From Lachnospiraceae bacterium (lineage in GTDB: Bacteria; Bacillota; Clostridia; Lachnospirales; Lachnospiraceae): a stretch of 36,729 nucleotides of DNA. The position numbers and the translations under genes are program-made. The notes under the pieces are model-generated. The model was not told the DNA's origin. It worked only from the letters and a program-made list of their open reading frames with translations, and did no database searches. The stretch spans positions 1 to 36,729 of the forward strand of contig CAJTGD010000048.1 in the NCBI GenBank assembly GCA_910575475.1. The letters are read 5' to 3'. Shown here in pieces: positions 1 to 8,276 of this stretch (position 1 is the first letter of the stretch; each line of letters opens with the position of its first letter).

Positions 1-120
1 AGGAATCCGATATACCGATTGCTCTCTACATTCTAACAGCTTAAGCAACAAGATGGGTAATTCCTTACTGGCTGTAAGGGATATTAACCATAAATATATT
101 GTAGTAGGAGGAAATGAAGA
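1..120 (+). promoter_or_regulatory. Leader of the xyloside operon
   Basis: Non-coding lead-in to the first symporter gene. A small hairpin (CCTTAC, loop TGGCT, GTAAGG, 63-79) precedes an AT-rich stretch and the ribosome site AGGAGG (106-111), 9 bases before the ATG at 121. An ATG at 114 lies too close to this site to be the start. No clear -35/-10 pair is visible; the promoter may lie left of the window. Confidence 0.4.
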
Positions 121-1494
121 ATGGAACAAAAAAACAAACTGACTTTTGCGAAGCTGGCAGAACGTTTTTCCTACGGCTGCGGCGACTTTGGGTGCAACAT
201 CATTTACACGGCCATGTCCGCGTTTCTGATGTTCTATTACTCGGATTACGCGGGCGTCAATACCCTCGCGGTGGGCACGATCATGCTGGTGTCCCGGGTA
301 TTTGACGGTGTCAGCGACATTATCATGGGGATCATCGTGGACCGTACAAAATCCCGTTTCGGAAAAGCGCGTCCCTGGCTGCTCCGGATGTGCATCCCCT
401 TTGCAATATCCGGCATCCTTTTATTCTCCGTTCCGGCGGGAATGTCCGAGACGGCAAAGCTGGTCTACGTGTTCGTGACCTATAACCTGACGTCCACGGT
501 GATCTACACGGCCATCAACGTGCCCTACTCTTCGCTGAATGCATTGATGACACAGGACCCTTACGAGCGCTCTGTACTCAGCATTTTCCGAAATGTGCTG
601 GCGACCTGCGGGACGCTTCTGATCAACCTGGTCACCCTGCCGCTGGTCAGGGCCTTCGGCGACAACGCGTCTGCGTGGACGAAGGCATTTGTGGTGCTTG
701 GGTTTTTGGCGGTGGCGGCATTTCTGATCAACTTCGCGGGTACGAAGGAGCGGGTAAAACCGGCATCCGCAGGAGAAGGTGAGGCACAAAATGTCCCGGT
801 AAAGGAAGGGATTCTGGCGCTGTTCCAAAATAAATACTGGATCATGATGACCGGCGTCTTGGCATTGTTTTTCCTGTACTACGCTATCAACGGCGGAACT
901 ACGGTCTACTATGCGAAAGAGGTCCTGGGGGATGCGGATCTGGTGGGCACGATCAACGGCATTTACAATGCGATCCAGATCATCGGCATGTTCCTGATCG
1001 CAAAGCTGGTAAAAAAATACGGCAAGCGCAATGTATTTTCCATCGGACTGATCCTGGCGGCAGTGGGGATGCTGATTCTGGAATTCGGAGGCGGCTCTAT
1101 GCCGGTCATTGTAGTAACCAGTCTGATCCGGGGCATCGGAAATGCATGCGGCGGCGCGACGATGTGGGCCATGGTTTCCGATACCATCGATTACGGCGAG
1201 TGGAAGACCGGATACCGCACGGAGGGGCTTGTAAACAGCGCCTGCAGCTTCGGCTATAAGATCGGAAACGGCGTCGGCTCCGCACTGCTGGGACTGATCC
1301 TGGAGATCGGCGGATATGTGGGGACGGCTTCGGTCCAGACCGCTTCCGCAGTCACCGCGATCCGTGTCTGCTTCGTGTGGATCCCCATCGGAGTATTTGC
1401 GGCCTGCTTCCTGATCCTTCGGTTCTATCATCTGGACGATGAATTTGAGGGGATCATTGCTGACCTGCAGAAGCGGGCGGCCGGCTCGAAGTAA
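121..1494 (+). CDS. GPH-family sugar:cation symporter, probably for xylosides
   Basis: A 457-residue integral membrane protein of the glycoside-pentoside-hexuronide branch of the major facilitator superfamily, which imports glycosides with Na+ or H+. The sequence shows about 12 hydrophobic helices, the family signature after helix 2-3 (DRTKSRFGKARPW) and the second-half DTIDYGEWKTG motif typical of the melibiose/xyloside carriers. The start at 121 has AGGAGG 9 bases upstream. The next gene, 90 bases downstream on the same strand, is a GH43 beta-xylosidase, so the likely cargo is xylobiose, short xylo-oligosaccharides or arabinoxylosides. The length is normal for the family. The substrate is inferred from the neighbour, not from the protein itself. 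Confidence 0.9.
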   Translation: MEQKNKLTFAKLAERFSYGCGDFGCNIIYTAMSAFLMFYYSDYAGVNTLAVGTIMLVSRVFDGVSDIIMGIIVDRTKSRFGKARPWLLRMCIPFAISGILLFSVPAGMSETAKLVYVFVTYNLTSTVIYTAINVPYSSLNALMTQDPYERSVLSIFRNVLATCGTLLINLVTLPLVRAFGDNASAWTKAFVVLGFLAVAAFLINFAGTKERVKPASAGEGEAQNVPVKEGILALFQNKYWIMMTGVLALFFLYYAINGGTTVYYAKEVLGDADLVGTINGIYNAIQIIGMFLIAKLVKKYGKRNVFSIGLILAAVGMLILEFGGGSMPVIVVTSLIRGIGNACGGATMWAMVSDTIDYGEWKTGYRTEGLVNSACSFGYKIGNGVGSALLGLILEIGGYVGTASVQTASAVTAIRVCFVWIPIGVFAACFLILRFYHLDDEFEGIIADLQKRAAGSK

Positions 1495-1503
1495 GGAAAA
1501 AAT

Positions 1504-1543
1504 TTCCAGTTGTGCGGTTGGATGCCCCAAGGAGCATCCAACC
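1504..1543. repeat. Dispersed CCAGTTGTGCGGTTG motif with hairpin
   Basis: Between symporter and xylosidase. GGTTGGATGC (1516-1525) pairs with GCATCCAACC (1534-1543) across an 8-base loop. The left side belongs to a 15-base motif (CCAGTTGTGCGGTTG, 1506-1520) that recurs at 18723-18737 and, with two differences, as the terminal repeat of the element at 8286. It has no T-tract, so it is more likely an element remnant or an mRNA-stabilising hairpin than a terminator. Confidence 0.6.
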
Positions 1544-1584
1544 CACTGATTCGGCAGCTGAGATTAAAAAAGGAGTTTCAAATT

Positions 1585-3231
1585 ATGATTCAAAATCCAA
1601 TTTTCAAAGGATTCAATCCGGATCCCTGTATCTGTAGAAAACATGACGATTACTATGCGGCAGTCTCTTCTTTTGAGTGGTTCCCCGGAATCCCGGTGTA
1701 CCACTCGAAGGATCTGAAAAACTGGGAGCTGTATACCCATGTGCTGACTGACGACGAAGAGGTGGAGCTTCGGAAGCTCCCCAGCGCGAAGGGGATCTGG
1801 GCGCCCTGTCTGACGTACTGTGAAGCGGAAGATTTATTTTATGTGGTATACGGTGTGATGAATTCCATGAACGCCCGGTATTTCGACGTGGATAATTTCC
1901 TGATCACGGCAAAGGATATCCGGGGGCCGTGGAGCAGACCGGTGTATCTCAATTCCGCAGGCTTCGACGCGTCCCTGTTCCACGATGACGATGGGAGAAA
2001 GTACGTGGTATCCCTGGAATGGGAGACGAGGGAAGGCTATGAGAAGCCGGGCGAGATCTGCATGGTGGAATACGACCCCGAAAAACAGGAGGTCATGGGC
2101 CATGTGAAACGGATCTGGCGCGGGGGCACGGACCGGGGCTGCATTGAGGCGCCCCATCTGACGAAGCGGGGGGAATACTATTACATCATGTGCGCGGAGG
2201 GCGGCACGGGCTATAACCACTGCGTCACCATGGGCCGCTCCAAAAATGTCTGGGGTCCCTATGAAAAGGATCCCATGAATCCGATCGTCACCAGCCAGCC
2301 GGGAGAGTCTTATGAAAGACACGATCCGGACCATCTGAAGCCGAAATATTACAATCCGGATTCCATCCTCCAGAAATCCGGCCACGGAAGCTATGTGGAC
2401 CTGCCGAACGGGGAGACCTATCTGCTGCATCTCTGCGCCAGGCCGTTTGCGCCGGAACTGAGCTGCACACTGGGGCGGGAGACCAGTATCCAGAAAATGA
2501 AATGGACAGAGGACGGGTGGCTCCGTATGGCGGACGGGAGCAATCTGGCGAAAATGGAAGTCGAGGAGGCCGCGCTTCCGGAAGCTCTGATGTCTCAGAT
2601 TCCGGACTTTGATGATTTTGATTCGGAGGAACTGGGACTTTGCTACTATGCGCCCAGGATCATGCCGGAGAGCTTTGTGGACTTGAAAGCCCGGCCGGGA
2701 TATCTTCGGATGCGGGGACAGGAATCCAGAACCTCCCTGAACCGGGTCAGCATCCTGGCGCGGAAGCTGACCAGCGTCTATGCTACGGTCACTACGAAGA
2801 TGGAATTTCAGCCGGAGGTCTATCAGCACAGCGCGGGCCTGATCCTTTACTATGACAATATGAATTATGTCAACCTGCGGAAATATTACAGCCAGACGCT
2901 GGGCGGAAGCGCTTTGTCCATCGTCCATCTGGAAAACGGCGAGAAGAACGAGATGGTGGATACCAGGATCGGCGTCCGGGATGTGCCGGTGTATCTTCGG
3001 ATGAAGATAGAGGGGCGGAGGTTCCATTTCGAATGGGGCTATGACGGGGAAACGTATACCCCCATCGGCGGGGAGTTTGAGACCGCAAGATTCTCGGATG
3101 AATATTGCAGGTTCGGGGAATTTACCGGGACCTTCGTGGGAATGACCTGCGCGGACCGGGCCAGGCATCGGCATTACGCGGACTTTGATTTCTTTGAGTA
3201 TATTGCGGATGAGACAAGAGATGTAGATTGA
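1585..3231 (+). CDS. GH43 beta-xylosidase / alpha-L-arabinofuranosidase (subfamily 11-like)
   Basis: A 548-residue, probably cytoplasmic, inverting glycosidase that removes xylose (sometimes arabinose) from short xylo-oligosaccharides. The N-terminal five-bladed propeller (about 1-310) opens with NPIFKGFNPDP, and D13 is the expected general base. D128 in FDASLFHDDDG is the expected pKa modulator, and E188 in GCIEAPH the general acid; this spacing matches Selenomonas SXA-type enzymes. The C-terminal part (about 330-545) matches the beta-sandwich domain that completes the active site in this group. The frame stays open upstream to 1510, but the ATG at 1585 follows AGGAG with proper spacing and begins at the conserved N-terminus. 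There is no signal peptide, consistent with uptake by the preceding symporter before hydrolysis. Confidence 0.92.
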   Translation: MIQNPIFKGFNPDPCICRKHDDYYAAVSSFEWFPGIPVYHSKDLKNWELYTHVLTDDEEVELRKLPSAKGIWAPCLTYCEAEDLFYVVYGVMNSMNARYFDVDNFLITAKDIRGPWSRPVYLNSAGFDASLFHDDDGRKYVVSLEWETREGYEKPGEICMVEYDPEKQEVMGHVKRIWRGGTDRGCIEAPHLTKRGEYYYIMCAEGGTGYNHCVTMGRSKNVWGPYEKDPMNPIVTSQPGESYERHDPDHLKPKYYNPDSILQKSGHGSYVDLPNGETYLLHLCARPFAPELSCTLGRETSIQKMKWTEDGWLRMADGSNLAKMEVEEAALPEALMSQIPDFDDFDSEELGLCYYAPRIMPESFVDLKARPGYLRMRGQESRTSLNRVSILARKLTSVYATVTTKMEFQPEVYQHSAGLILYYDNMNYVNLRKYYSQTLGGSALSIVHLENGEKNEMVDTRIGVRDVPVYLRMKIEGRRFHFEWGYDGETYTPIGGEFETARFSDEYCRFGEFTGTFVGMTCADRARHRHYADFDFFEYIADETRDVD

Positions 3232-3238
3232 ACGTAGA

Positions 3239-3339
3239 GGGGCTGCCGGAAAATGACGGTATGCCTGCAATATATGATTGCGAGTTGCTGTGTTTTACAA
3301 CAATATATTGCAGACATACAGCATTCTCCGACAGCTCCC
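3239..3339. repeat. Inverted-repeat element with IS1182-like ends
   Basis: A 101-bp imperfect palindrome just after the xylosidase stop. The left arm begins GGGGCTGCCGGAAAATG; the right arm read in reverse begins GGGAGCTGTCGGAGAATG. Both arms end in CTGCAATATAT. The ends resemble the GGGGCTGTCGG ends of the transposase-bearing element at 25475, so this looks like a non-autonomous derivative. It may also block read-through between convergent genes. Confidence 0.6.
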
Positions 3340-3352
3340 TTACAGTAAGATG

Positions 3353-3685
3353 TTACGGTTTTACAGAGTAAAGCACACAGAGTCCCATATGTACGATCAT
3401 TGCGGCTATCCAGCCACCGGAATATGATATTCCCCCCTCCGTCAGATCCCCCTGTTCAAGCTCCTCTTTTAATATCATCATAGCCGTCTGCTCCTCTGCA
3501 GTCAGATCCCCTTTTTTTAATAATCTGGCAAATCCAAGGATCGAAACCATGGGGGTCTTAAACTCATGTGAAAAATTATTGATAAAATCAGAGCGCAGCA
3601 TTTCGATTCCTGCAAGCTCTTCCGTCATCTGATTAAAGCAGCGGGACAATTCCCGAAATTCCTTCGGATGCGGCAGGCAGATTCG
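3353..3685 (-). pseudogene. Sensor histidine kinase remnant (HAMP end plus HisKA)
   Basis: An open stretch with no proper start and only the middle of a kinase. Directly after the stop codon of the TfoX-type gene, in the same frame, it reads HPKEFRELSRCFNQMTEEL, the end of a HAMP domain. The phosphoacceptor helix follows (SHEFKTPMVSILGFARLL, His in SHEFKTP). The kinase similarity ends near LTAEEQ, and the remaining residues, about 35 to 40 of them (ending MIVHMGLCVLYSVKP), look like an unrelated hydrophobic tail. The sensor, transmembrane and ATPase parts are absent. It is a deletion remnant, lying between the element at 3239 and the MerR operon. Confidence 0.8.
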
Positions 3686-3949
3686 TTATGATGCATTTTT
3701 CAAAAAATCACTGAATTCCTTCAATTCTTTTTTCTTCTCCTCCGAAAGCTGATGGAATTCAATATTTTGAATTGCACCCTCCAACGTATACAGGTGTACC
3801 AGGCAGACCTGGGGATAAGCCTCTTTCAGTTTTATAAAGGCCTGTCTGGAGCCGGTTTCTGCAAGCTTTTCGGAGGAATCAATGCCGACAGATGTCAGCT
3901 TTTTTGCCATTTCTTTTCCGATATTTTTCATAGACATTAATTCAGACAT
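3686..3949 (-). CDS. TfoX C-terminal domain protein
   Basis: An 87-residue protein consisting only of the TfoX_C helix-hairpin-helix-like domain: SMKNIGKEMAKKLTSVGIDSSEKLAETGSRQAFIKL near the start, then LVHLYTLEGAI. Stand-alone TfoX_C proteins are common in Firmicutes; their function is unsettled, but they resemble nucleic-acid-binding hairpin domains. The start at 3949 is preceded by AAGGAG; longer in-frame starts lie inside the MerR gene. It overlaps the end of the MerR gene by 8 bases, so the pair is probably translationally coupled. It ends exactly where the kinase remnant begins, which suggests a deletion breakpoint at its stop codon. Confidence 0.8.
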   Translation of the reverse strand: MSELMSMKNIGKEMAKKLTSVGIDSSEKLAETGSRQAFIKLKEAYPQVCLVHLYTLEGAIQNIEFHQLSEEKKKELKEFSDFLKNAS

Positions 3950-4364
3950 GTTTTTTCTCCTTATTGGTCCAGTTTCCGGGATTCGTATCATCCGGCACCA
4001 GCCCCGCCAGAATATCTTCATAATGCTTTACTTTACGGTCCATAAATTCTGCGGTTGCTTTCGCCTCCTCCGCTTTTTTGTGAGCCTGTCCGCACTGACG
4101 GAGGATGATCTGGTATCTTGCGCGCAGATTTTCCTCCGACTCCTCCAGACTGCATAACCGGCAGTATTCTTTGATGTCTTTGAGAGGAGTGCCGCAGCTT
4201 TTCAGATAAGTGATCCCCTGCATCCAGCTGACCGATTCGTCATCAAATACGCGGCGGTTCTGTTCATCCCTCCGGCAGGGCAGCAGGTTGATATCCGTAT
4301 AATAGCGCACGGTGTGCTTTGTAGTGCCAAACATTTCCGCAAACTGTTTCATGGTGTAGTTCAT
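3942..4364 (-). CDS. MerR-family transcriptional regulator
   Basis: A 140-residue regulator with the winged helix of MerR proteins at the N-terminus (MKQFAEMFGTTKHTVRYYTDINLLPCRRDEQNRRVFDD), then a coiled-coil dimerisation helix (about 75-125). There is no cysteine-rich metal loop, so it fits the small-molecule/aldehyde-stress branch (AdhR-like) better than metal sensors. AGGAG precedes the ATG. It is divergent from the aldo-keto reductase, and the intergenic region carries a promoter with the 19-bp spacer that MerR proteins untwist. Likely role: activation of that reductase and perhaps autoregulation. Confidence 0.88.
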   Translation of the reverse strand: MNYTMKQFAEMFGTTKHTVRYYTDINLLPCRRDEQNRRVFDDESVSWMQGITYLKSCGTPLKDIKEYCRLCSLEESEENLRARYQIILRQCGQAHKKAEEAKATAEFMDRKVKHYEDILAGLVPDDTNPGNWTNKEKKHV

Positions 4365-4411
4365 AAAATCTTCTCCTGGTGCAATTTATTCTGCAAACTT
4401 GAAAAAAGGTA

Positions 4412-4442
4412 TTGACTTCGAGTCACACGAAGCTGATATACT
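4412..4442 (+). promoter_or_regulatory. MerR-type promoter with 19-bp spacer and palindromic operator
   Basis: -35 TTGACT (4412-4417) and -10 TATACT (4437-4442) are 19 bases apart, the over-long spacing typical of MerR-controlled promoters. Between and overlapping them lies CTTCGAG-TCA-CACGAAG (4416-4432), a 7+3+7 pseudo-palindrome with one mismatch. It faces the aldo-keto reductase, whose ATG is 136 bases downstream, leaving a long leader that includes a short repeat of CAGCAGC/CAGCTG type. Confidence 0.75.
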
Positions 4443-4577
4443 CATTATAATGCGAAGAAATGCTTCGCACAAGATTTATTTTCAGGTTCTGAACAGCAGC
4501 AATATGAAAAAACAGCTGTTCAGAGCAGGTACTCAAAACAGATAAAATATCAATCACAAGAAATGGAGAGATCAGAC

Positions 4578-5699
4578 ATGGGATATTTAGGAGAAGAGAT
4601 CAGAAAGTTAGGATTTGGCCTGATGCGCCTGCCGCAGAAAGACGGCGTGATCGACGTGGAACAGGTCAAGGAAATGACAGACTTATTTATGGAGGCCGGA
4701 TTTACATATTTTGACACGGCCTGGGCTTATGCGGGAAGCGAGGATGCCATCCGCCAGGCGCTGGTGGAGCGCTATCCACGGGACAGCTATCAGCTTGCCA
4801 CAAAGAATGCGGCCTGGATCGACTGCAAGACAAAGGAGGAAGCGTATGCACAGTTTGACACCTCACTGGCGCAGACGGGAGCAGGATATTTTGATTTTTA
4901 TCTGCTCCATAATCTGGGGGAAGCAAGATCCAGATATTTTGACGAATACGACATGTGGAACTGGGTAATGGAGAAAAAGAAAACGGGACTGATCAAGCAC
5001 GTGGGATTTTCCTTCCATTCCACCCCGGAAGAACTGGAAGAGATTTTGAATGCGCATCCGGAGATGGAATTTGTCCAGCTCCAGATCAACTATGCGGACT
5101 GGGATAACCCGGCAGTGCAGTCAAGACGCTGCTACGAGGTGGCAAGAAAGCACGGGAAACCGGTTGTCATCATGGAACCGGTGAAGGGCGGCATGCTGGC
5201 GACCCCTCCCGAGTCCGTGCAGAACATCCTGAAATCAGCCGAGCCGGAAAGCTCCGTGGCGTCCTGGGCGGTCCGTTTTGCGGCGGATCTGGAAGGCGTG
5301 ATCACCGTGCTGTCCGGAATGAGCAATGTGGAACAGATGAAGGATAACCTTTCCTATATGAAGACATTTGGCGGACTGACGGACAGCCAGAAGGAGACAT
5401 TGAAGGAGGCCCAGGAAGAGCTGAAACGGATTCCGCTGATCCCCTGTACGACCTGTAATTACTGTGCGAAGGTGTGCCCCATGAATATCGGCATCTCTGG
5501 ATCCTTCACGGCCATGAATTATCTGACTCTCTACGGCGATACCGCCCTGGCAAAGAATCAGGAGGGATGGCTTGTAGGCGGACATGGGCTGAAACGGGCG
5601 GACGAATGCATCAAGTGCGGAAAATGCGAGGAAGCCTGTCCCCAGCATATCGCCATCCGGGAGAACCTGGTAAAGGTGAGCGAAGCCCTGATCAAATGA
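4578..5699 (+). CDS. Aldo/keto reductase with C-terminal 2x[4Fe-4S] ferredoxin domain
   Basis: A 373-residue cytoplasmic oxidoreductase. The (beta/alpha)8 aldo-keto reductase domain spans about 1-280, with the catalytic tetrad visible as D46 and Y51 (FDTAWAYAGSED), K76 (ATKN) and H111 (FYLLHN). The C-terminal domain has two CxxCxxCxxxCP motifs (CTTCNYCAKVCP and CIKCGKCEEACP), each able to hold a 4Fe-4S cluster. This fusion is common in anaerobes; it probably links carbonyl reduction to ferredoxin-type electron flow, but the substrate is unknown. The ATG at 4578 is preferred because GGAGAG (4565-4570) lies 7 bases ahead; an upstream ATG at 4563 would place that site inside the gene. It is probably induced by the divergent MerR regulator. 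Confidence 0.9.
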   Translation: MGYLGEEIRKLGFGLMRLPQKDGVIDVEQVKEMTDLFMEAGFTYFDTAWAYAGSEDAIRQALVERYPRDSYQLATKNAAWIDCKTKEEAYAQFDTSLAQTGAGYFDFYLLHNLGEARSRYFDEYDMWNWVMEKKKTGLIKHVGFSFHSTPEELEEILNAHPEMEFVQLQINYADWDNPAVQSRRCYEVARKHGKPVVIMEPVKGGMLATPPESVQNILKSAEPESSVASWAVRFAADLEGVITVLSGMSNVEQMKDNLSYMKTFGGLTDSQKETLKEAQEELKRIPLIPCTTCNYCAKVCPMNIGISGSFTAMNYLTLYGDTALAKNQEGWLVGGHGLKRADECIKCGKCEEACPQHIAIRENLVKVSEALIK

Positions 5700-5797
5700 T
5701 CGTGCGGCTGAAACAGCCGGTCGGCGAACCTGCCCCTGATCCACAGTCAGATATAAACTAATTGAAGCAGAAAAACACTGCATTCACGCATAAGCTA

Positions 5798-5826
5798 TTG
5801 TAATGGATCAAGATATGGGCTAGAAT
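5798..5826 (+). promoter_or_regulatory. Probable sigma-A promoter of the orphan lipoprotein
   Basis: TTGTAA (5798-5803) and TAGAAT (5821-5826) are 17 bases apart, 60 bases before the lipoprotein start. Upstream, CGGCTG-AAA-CAGCCG (5705-5719) forms a short hairpin after the reductase stop but has no T-tract. Confidence 0.5.
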
Positions 5827-5885
5827 AAAATTAACAAATATCGTGAATCATTGCCGTTTATGTGAACGGCGGAAAGGAGGCCCAT

Positions 5886-6674
5886 ATGTTGAAGCAGAAA
5901 AGATACAGGAACTTGTTTGTGATCTCGTTGATCGGTCTTATGCTCATATCCTGCACAAGAGGATCGCCCTCTGACTCTGAGGCAGAAGAGATCATTCATG
6001 ACTTCTGGGAGGGAGATTATGAGTACACCGTGTATAGTAAACACGGCGAAGGTTCGGAGCGGTTTCATGAAGAAGTGAAAGGAAAACTGATCTCCGACCC
6101 CTATCAGCAGTATGAGCAGGCGGTGGATGCGTCGGAGACGCAGGGAATCGTGGAGCAGTACTGGTATATGCAGGGCGAAAATGTGGTGTACAATATGAAA
6201 ATGTCCGTATCCAACCGTCCGGACTACTGGACGACGTTTGAATCCGGAGCAAAAGGAAGCGACATGTACATCAAAGAGGATCTGGCATTTACCTTTGACC
6301 GGGAAGAAACGGTTTCCGGCCGGAAGGTCTGTGTATACCGCACGCAGTTCGAAGAGGAACATGTTGCGGATTATTCCCAACTGCCGGAGGAGGATGGAAA
6401 AGTTCCGGAAAAGTTTACGCTTCCCTTTGCGATGGTCATGGAATACTACATTGATTTTACGGAAAAAGAGGTTGTCCGGATCCGGCTTGACGGCACCGAT
6501 TCCGCCAGGGCAGCAGAGATTGCGAACCTGATGTATTCCGGAATGACACAGGAAGAAGCAGAAGAGGAATTCCGGGAGAACGGATCAGAAGAAACTTATG
6601 AAGTCATATACGATATCAAAAATTTCAACGGGGCGGTTGAGATTGATCCTCCCGAGGATTTGAAAGAATTGTGA
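5886..6674 (+). CDS. Hypothetical lipoprotein
   Basis: A 262-residue secreted lipoprotein of no recognised family. A basic start (MLKQKRYRN), a hydrophobic core and the lipobox LISC (lipidated Cys at 23) are clear, so it should be anchored on the outer face of the membrane. The mature part is acidic and Tyr/Glu-rich, with no cysteine-rich or repeat structure. AAAGGAGG (5873-5880) lies 5 bases before the ATG. It stands alone: the reductase upstream ends 186 bases earlier and the convergent PucR gene ends 29 bases later. Its layout (short signal, single domain describing an input such as GDYEYTVYSK) resembles small Firmicute lipoproteins of unknown role. Confidence 0.8.
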   Translation: MLKQKRYRNLFVISLIGLMLISCTRGSPSDSEAEEIIHDFWEGDYEYTVYSKHGEGSERFHEEVKGKLISDPYQQYEQAVDASETQGIVEQYWYMQGENVVYNMKMSVSNRPDYWTTFESGAKGSDMYIKEDLAFTFDREETVSGRKVCVYRTQFEEEHVADYSQLPEEDGKVPEKFTLPFAMVMEYYIDFTEKEVVRIRLDGTDSARAAEIANLMYSGMTQEEAEEEFRENGSEETYEVIYDIKNFNGAVEIDPPEDLKEL

Positions 6675-6703
6675 TATCGGTATAGATGATCCGCCCTCTT
6701 TTT

Positions 6704-8251
6704 TTACATCATCCCCAAATACTTCAAGATCATCATGGACAGATTCATATTCATAAATTCCTCCCCCACCGCAAGCTCACACCCCATCAATTCCCGGATC
6801 TTCCCCAGCCGGTACAGCAGCGTATTCTTATGGATATGCAGGTTCTTCGCCACTAGGGCGGACTGGCCCGGCTGGTGCAGATATTCCTTCAAGGTAGCGA
6901 TCAGCTCCGTCCCCTTTTCCTGGTCATACAGGTAAAGCCGCATCAATCCCGGATGTACCAGAAACCGGATATTGACCCCGTTTCGCTCCGCGGTCTCCAG
7001 CATTTTATACACATAATAATCACTGTAATAATACACCGGCGAAGGGTCTTTCAGCTTTAGACCCAGCTTCACCGCATCCACGGCCTGCTGATAGAAGGAA
7101 GGCATATCCTCCAGCTGCCGGAAAAAATTGCTGATCCCGGCCTTGAGCTGATTGGCCGAAAGATAATCCGCAAGCTGGCACATTTCGTATTCACTGAGAT
7201 TCTGAAATAACTCCCTGCTGATAAAAAATACGATCGTATCCTCATAGATCACATAGATACTCCCCGAAAAAATCTGGATCAGCCGTTCCAGGATTACATT
7301 AAGCTGCAGATCGGAGGTGCTGTGTCCGGCAGGCGGGATGGCGACGATATAAAAAGCTTCTCTCAGATTGTAGCCCAAAAGCCGCAGCCGTTCCCGGATC
7401 CTGGACGCGTCCTGGCCCGGATTTTTCAGCAGGTCGGACAGGAAGTAGGAATACATCACGCCTTTATTTCTCGTATAGGCAGAATCCTTCTGCAGCTCCA
7501 TGGAAACCAGGTTAGAAAACCGATGGAAGAAATCCGCGTCAAATTCCCGGAAGGGGTGCTCGGATTCCAGCATCATGATATGCCCCACCTCAATCCCCTG
7601 AATGCGGACCGCATCCACCAGCATGCCCTTCTGCACCAGTTCATTCACATAATAATATGCCGTATCTGCCTTGCGGACCTTCTCGTCCAGGCGGTTGGCG
7701 CGGATGGAGGCGATCCCCTGCTCGCTGATGTAACCGGACTGGCTCTCCGCGTTGAAAAATGCGTTGTCCGGGATCAGGCCGGCGGAGATCGCCAGATATT
7801 TATGCTGGAGATCCACCACATAGATAGGATTGCCCAGGATCCGGGCGGCCGTATCCACCAGATACTGCAGCCCATTTCCCGAAAACAGGGCATTGACCAG
7901 GAGATGCATCCCGGCGGTGATCTCCTGGAGCTGGGACAGATTCTCCAGGCAGTCGTTGAACAGCGCGGCTTCCGAGACGGACGGGCCGAAATAGGCCACG
8001 GTAAAGGCACTGCTGTCATAGCGGGAAAAATCTGCCCACTCCCCGCAGCAGAAAAAGGTAAATTCCGATGGAAGCTCCGGATCCGGCAGGCGGGAGGCAG
8101 AACCCAGATAAAGCGCGGCCGGGTCAAAAACAGTCTGGGCAGGATCCCAGAGCCGGGCAAACAGCAGATCCCGGGAGGCGTCCTCCCTTCCAAATATCTG
8201 CGGCTCATAGCCTTTTTTCCTTAATTTTGAGAATAGTACGGAATATTCCAT
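6704..8251 (-). CDS. PucR/CdaR-type transcriptional regulator
   Basis: A 515-residue regulator. The C-terminal 60 residues form the PucR helix-turn-helix (LVAKNLHIHKNTLLYRLGKIRELMG), with the preceding GGDEF-like/CdaR region around 290-420 (REAFYIVAIPP...IVFFISRELFQ...LKAGISNFF). The N-terminal 150-250 region may be an input domain (IYVVDLQHKYLAISAG, PAS/GAF-like). Members typically activate catabolic operons in response to a metabolite. The start at 8251 has GGAGGG 7 bases ahead; an in-frame extension to 8317 would run into the adjacent repeat element. It is divergent from the thiolase/DUF35/ACP/kinase cluster and is the obvious candidate to control it. Confidence 0.88.
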   Translation of the reverse strand: MEYSVLFSKLRKKGYEPQIFGREDASRDLLFARLWDPAQTVFDPAALYLGSASRLPDPELPSEFTFFCCGEWADFSRYDSSAFTVAYFGPSVSEAALFNDCLENLSQLQEITAGMHLLVNALFSGNGLQYLVDTAARILGNPIYVVDLQHKYLAISAGLIPDNAFFNAESQSGYISEQGIASIRANRLDEKVRKADTAYYYVNELVQKGMLVDAVRIQGIEVGHIMMLESEHPFREFDADFFHRFSNLVSMELQKDSAYTRNKGVMYSYFLSDLLKNPGQDASRIRERLRLLGYNLREAFYIVAIPPAGHSTSDLQLNVILERLIQIFSGSIYVIYEDTIVFFISRELFQNLSEYEMCQLADYLSANQLKAGISNFFRQLEDMPSFYQQAVDAVKLGLKLKDPSPVYYYSDYYVYKMLETAERNGVNIRFLVHPGLMRLYLYDQEKGTELIATLKEYLHQPGQSALVAKNLHIHKNTLLYRLGKIRELMGCELAVGEEFMNMNLSMMILKYLGMM

Positions 8252-8276
8252 AGGCCCTCCTTCGTGTATGTATGTA

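Noticed and set aside
421..1530. 369-codon open frame antisense to the symporter
   Set aside because: Mirror of a well-supported gene; no ribosome site or family resemblance.
1834..3270. 478-codon open frame antisense to the xylosidase
   Set aside because: Composition typical of an antisense shadow (His/Arg/Pro-rich) over a gene with clear catalytic residues.
5705..5719. Terminator after the aldo-keto reductase (CGGCTG-AAA-CAGCCG)
   Set aside because: Three-base loop and no T-tract; at most a stability hairpin.
7322..8224. 300-codon open frame antisense to the PucR gene
   Set aside because: No start signal or recognisable domain; PucR fits far better.
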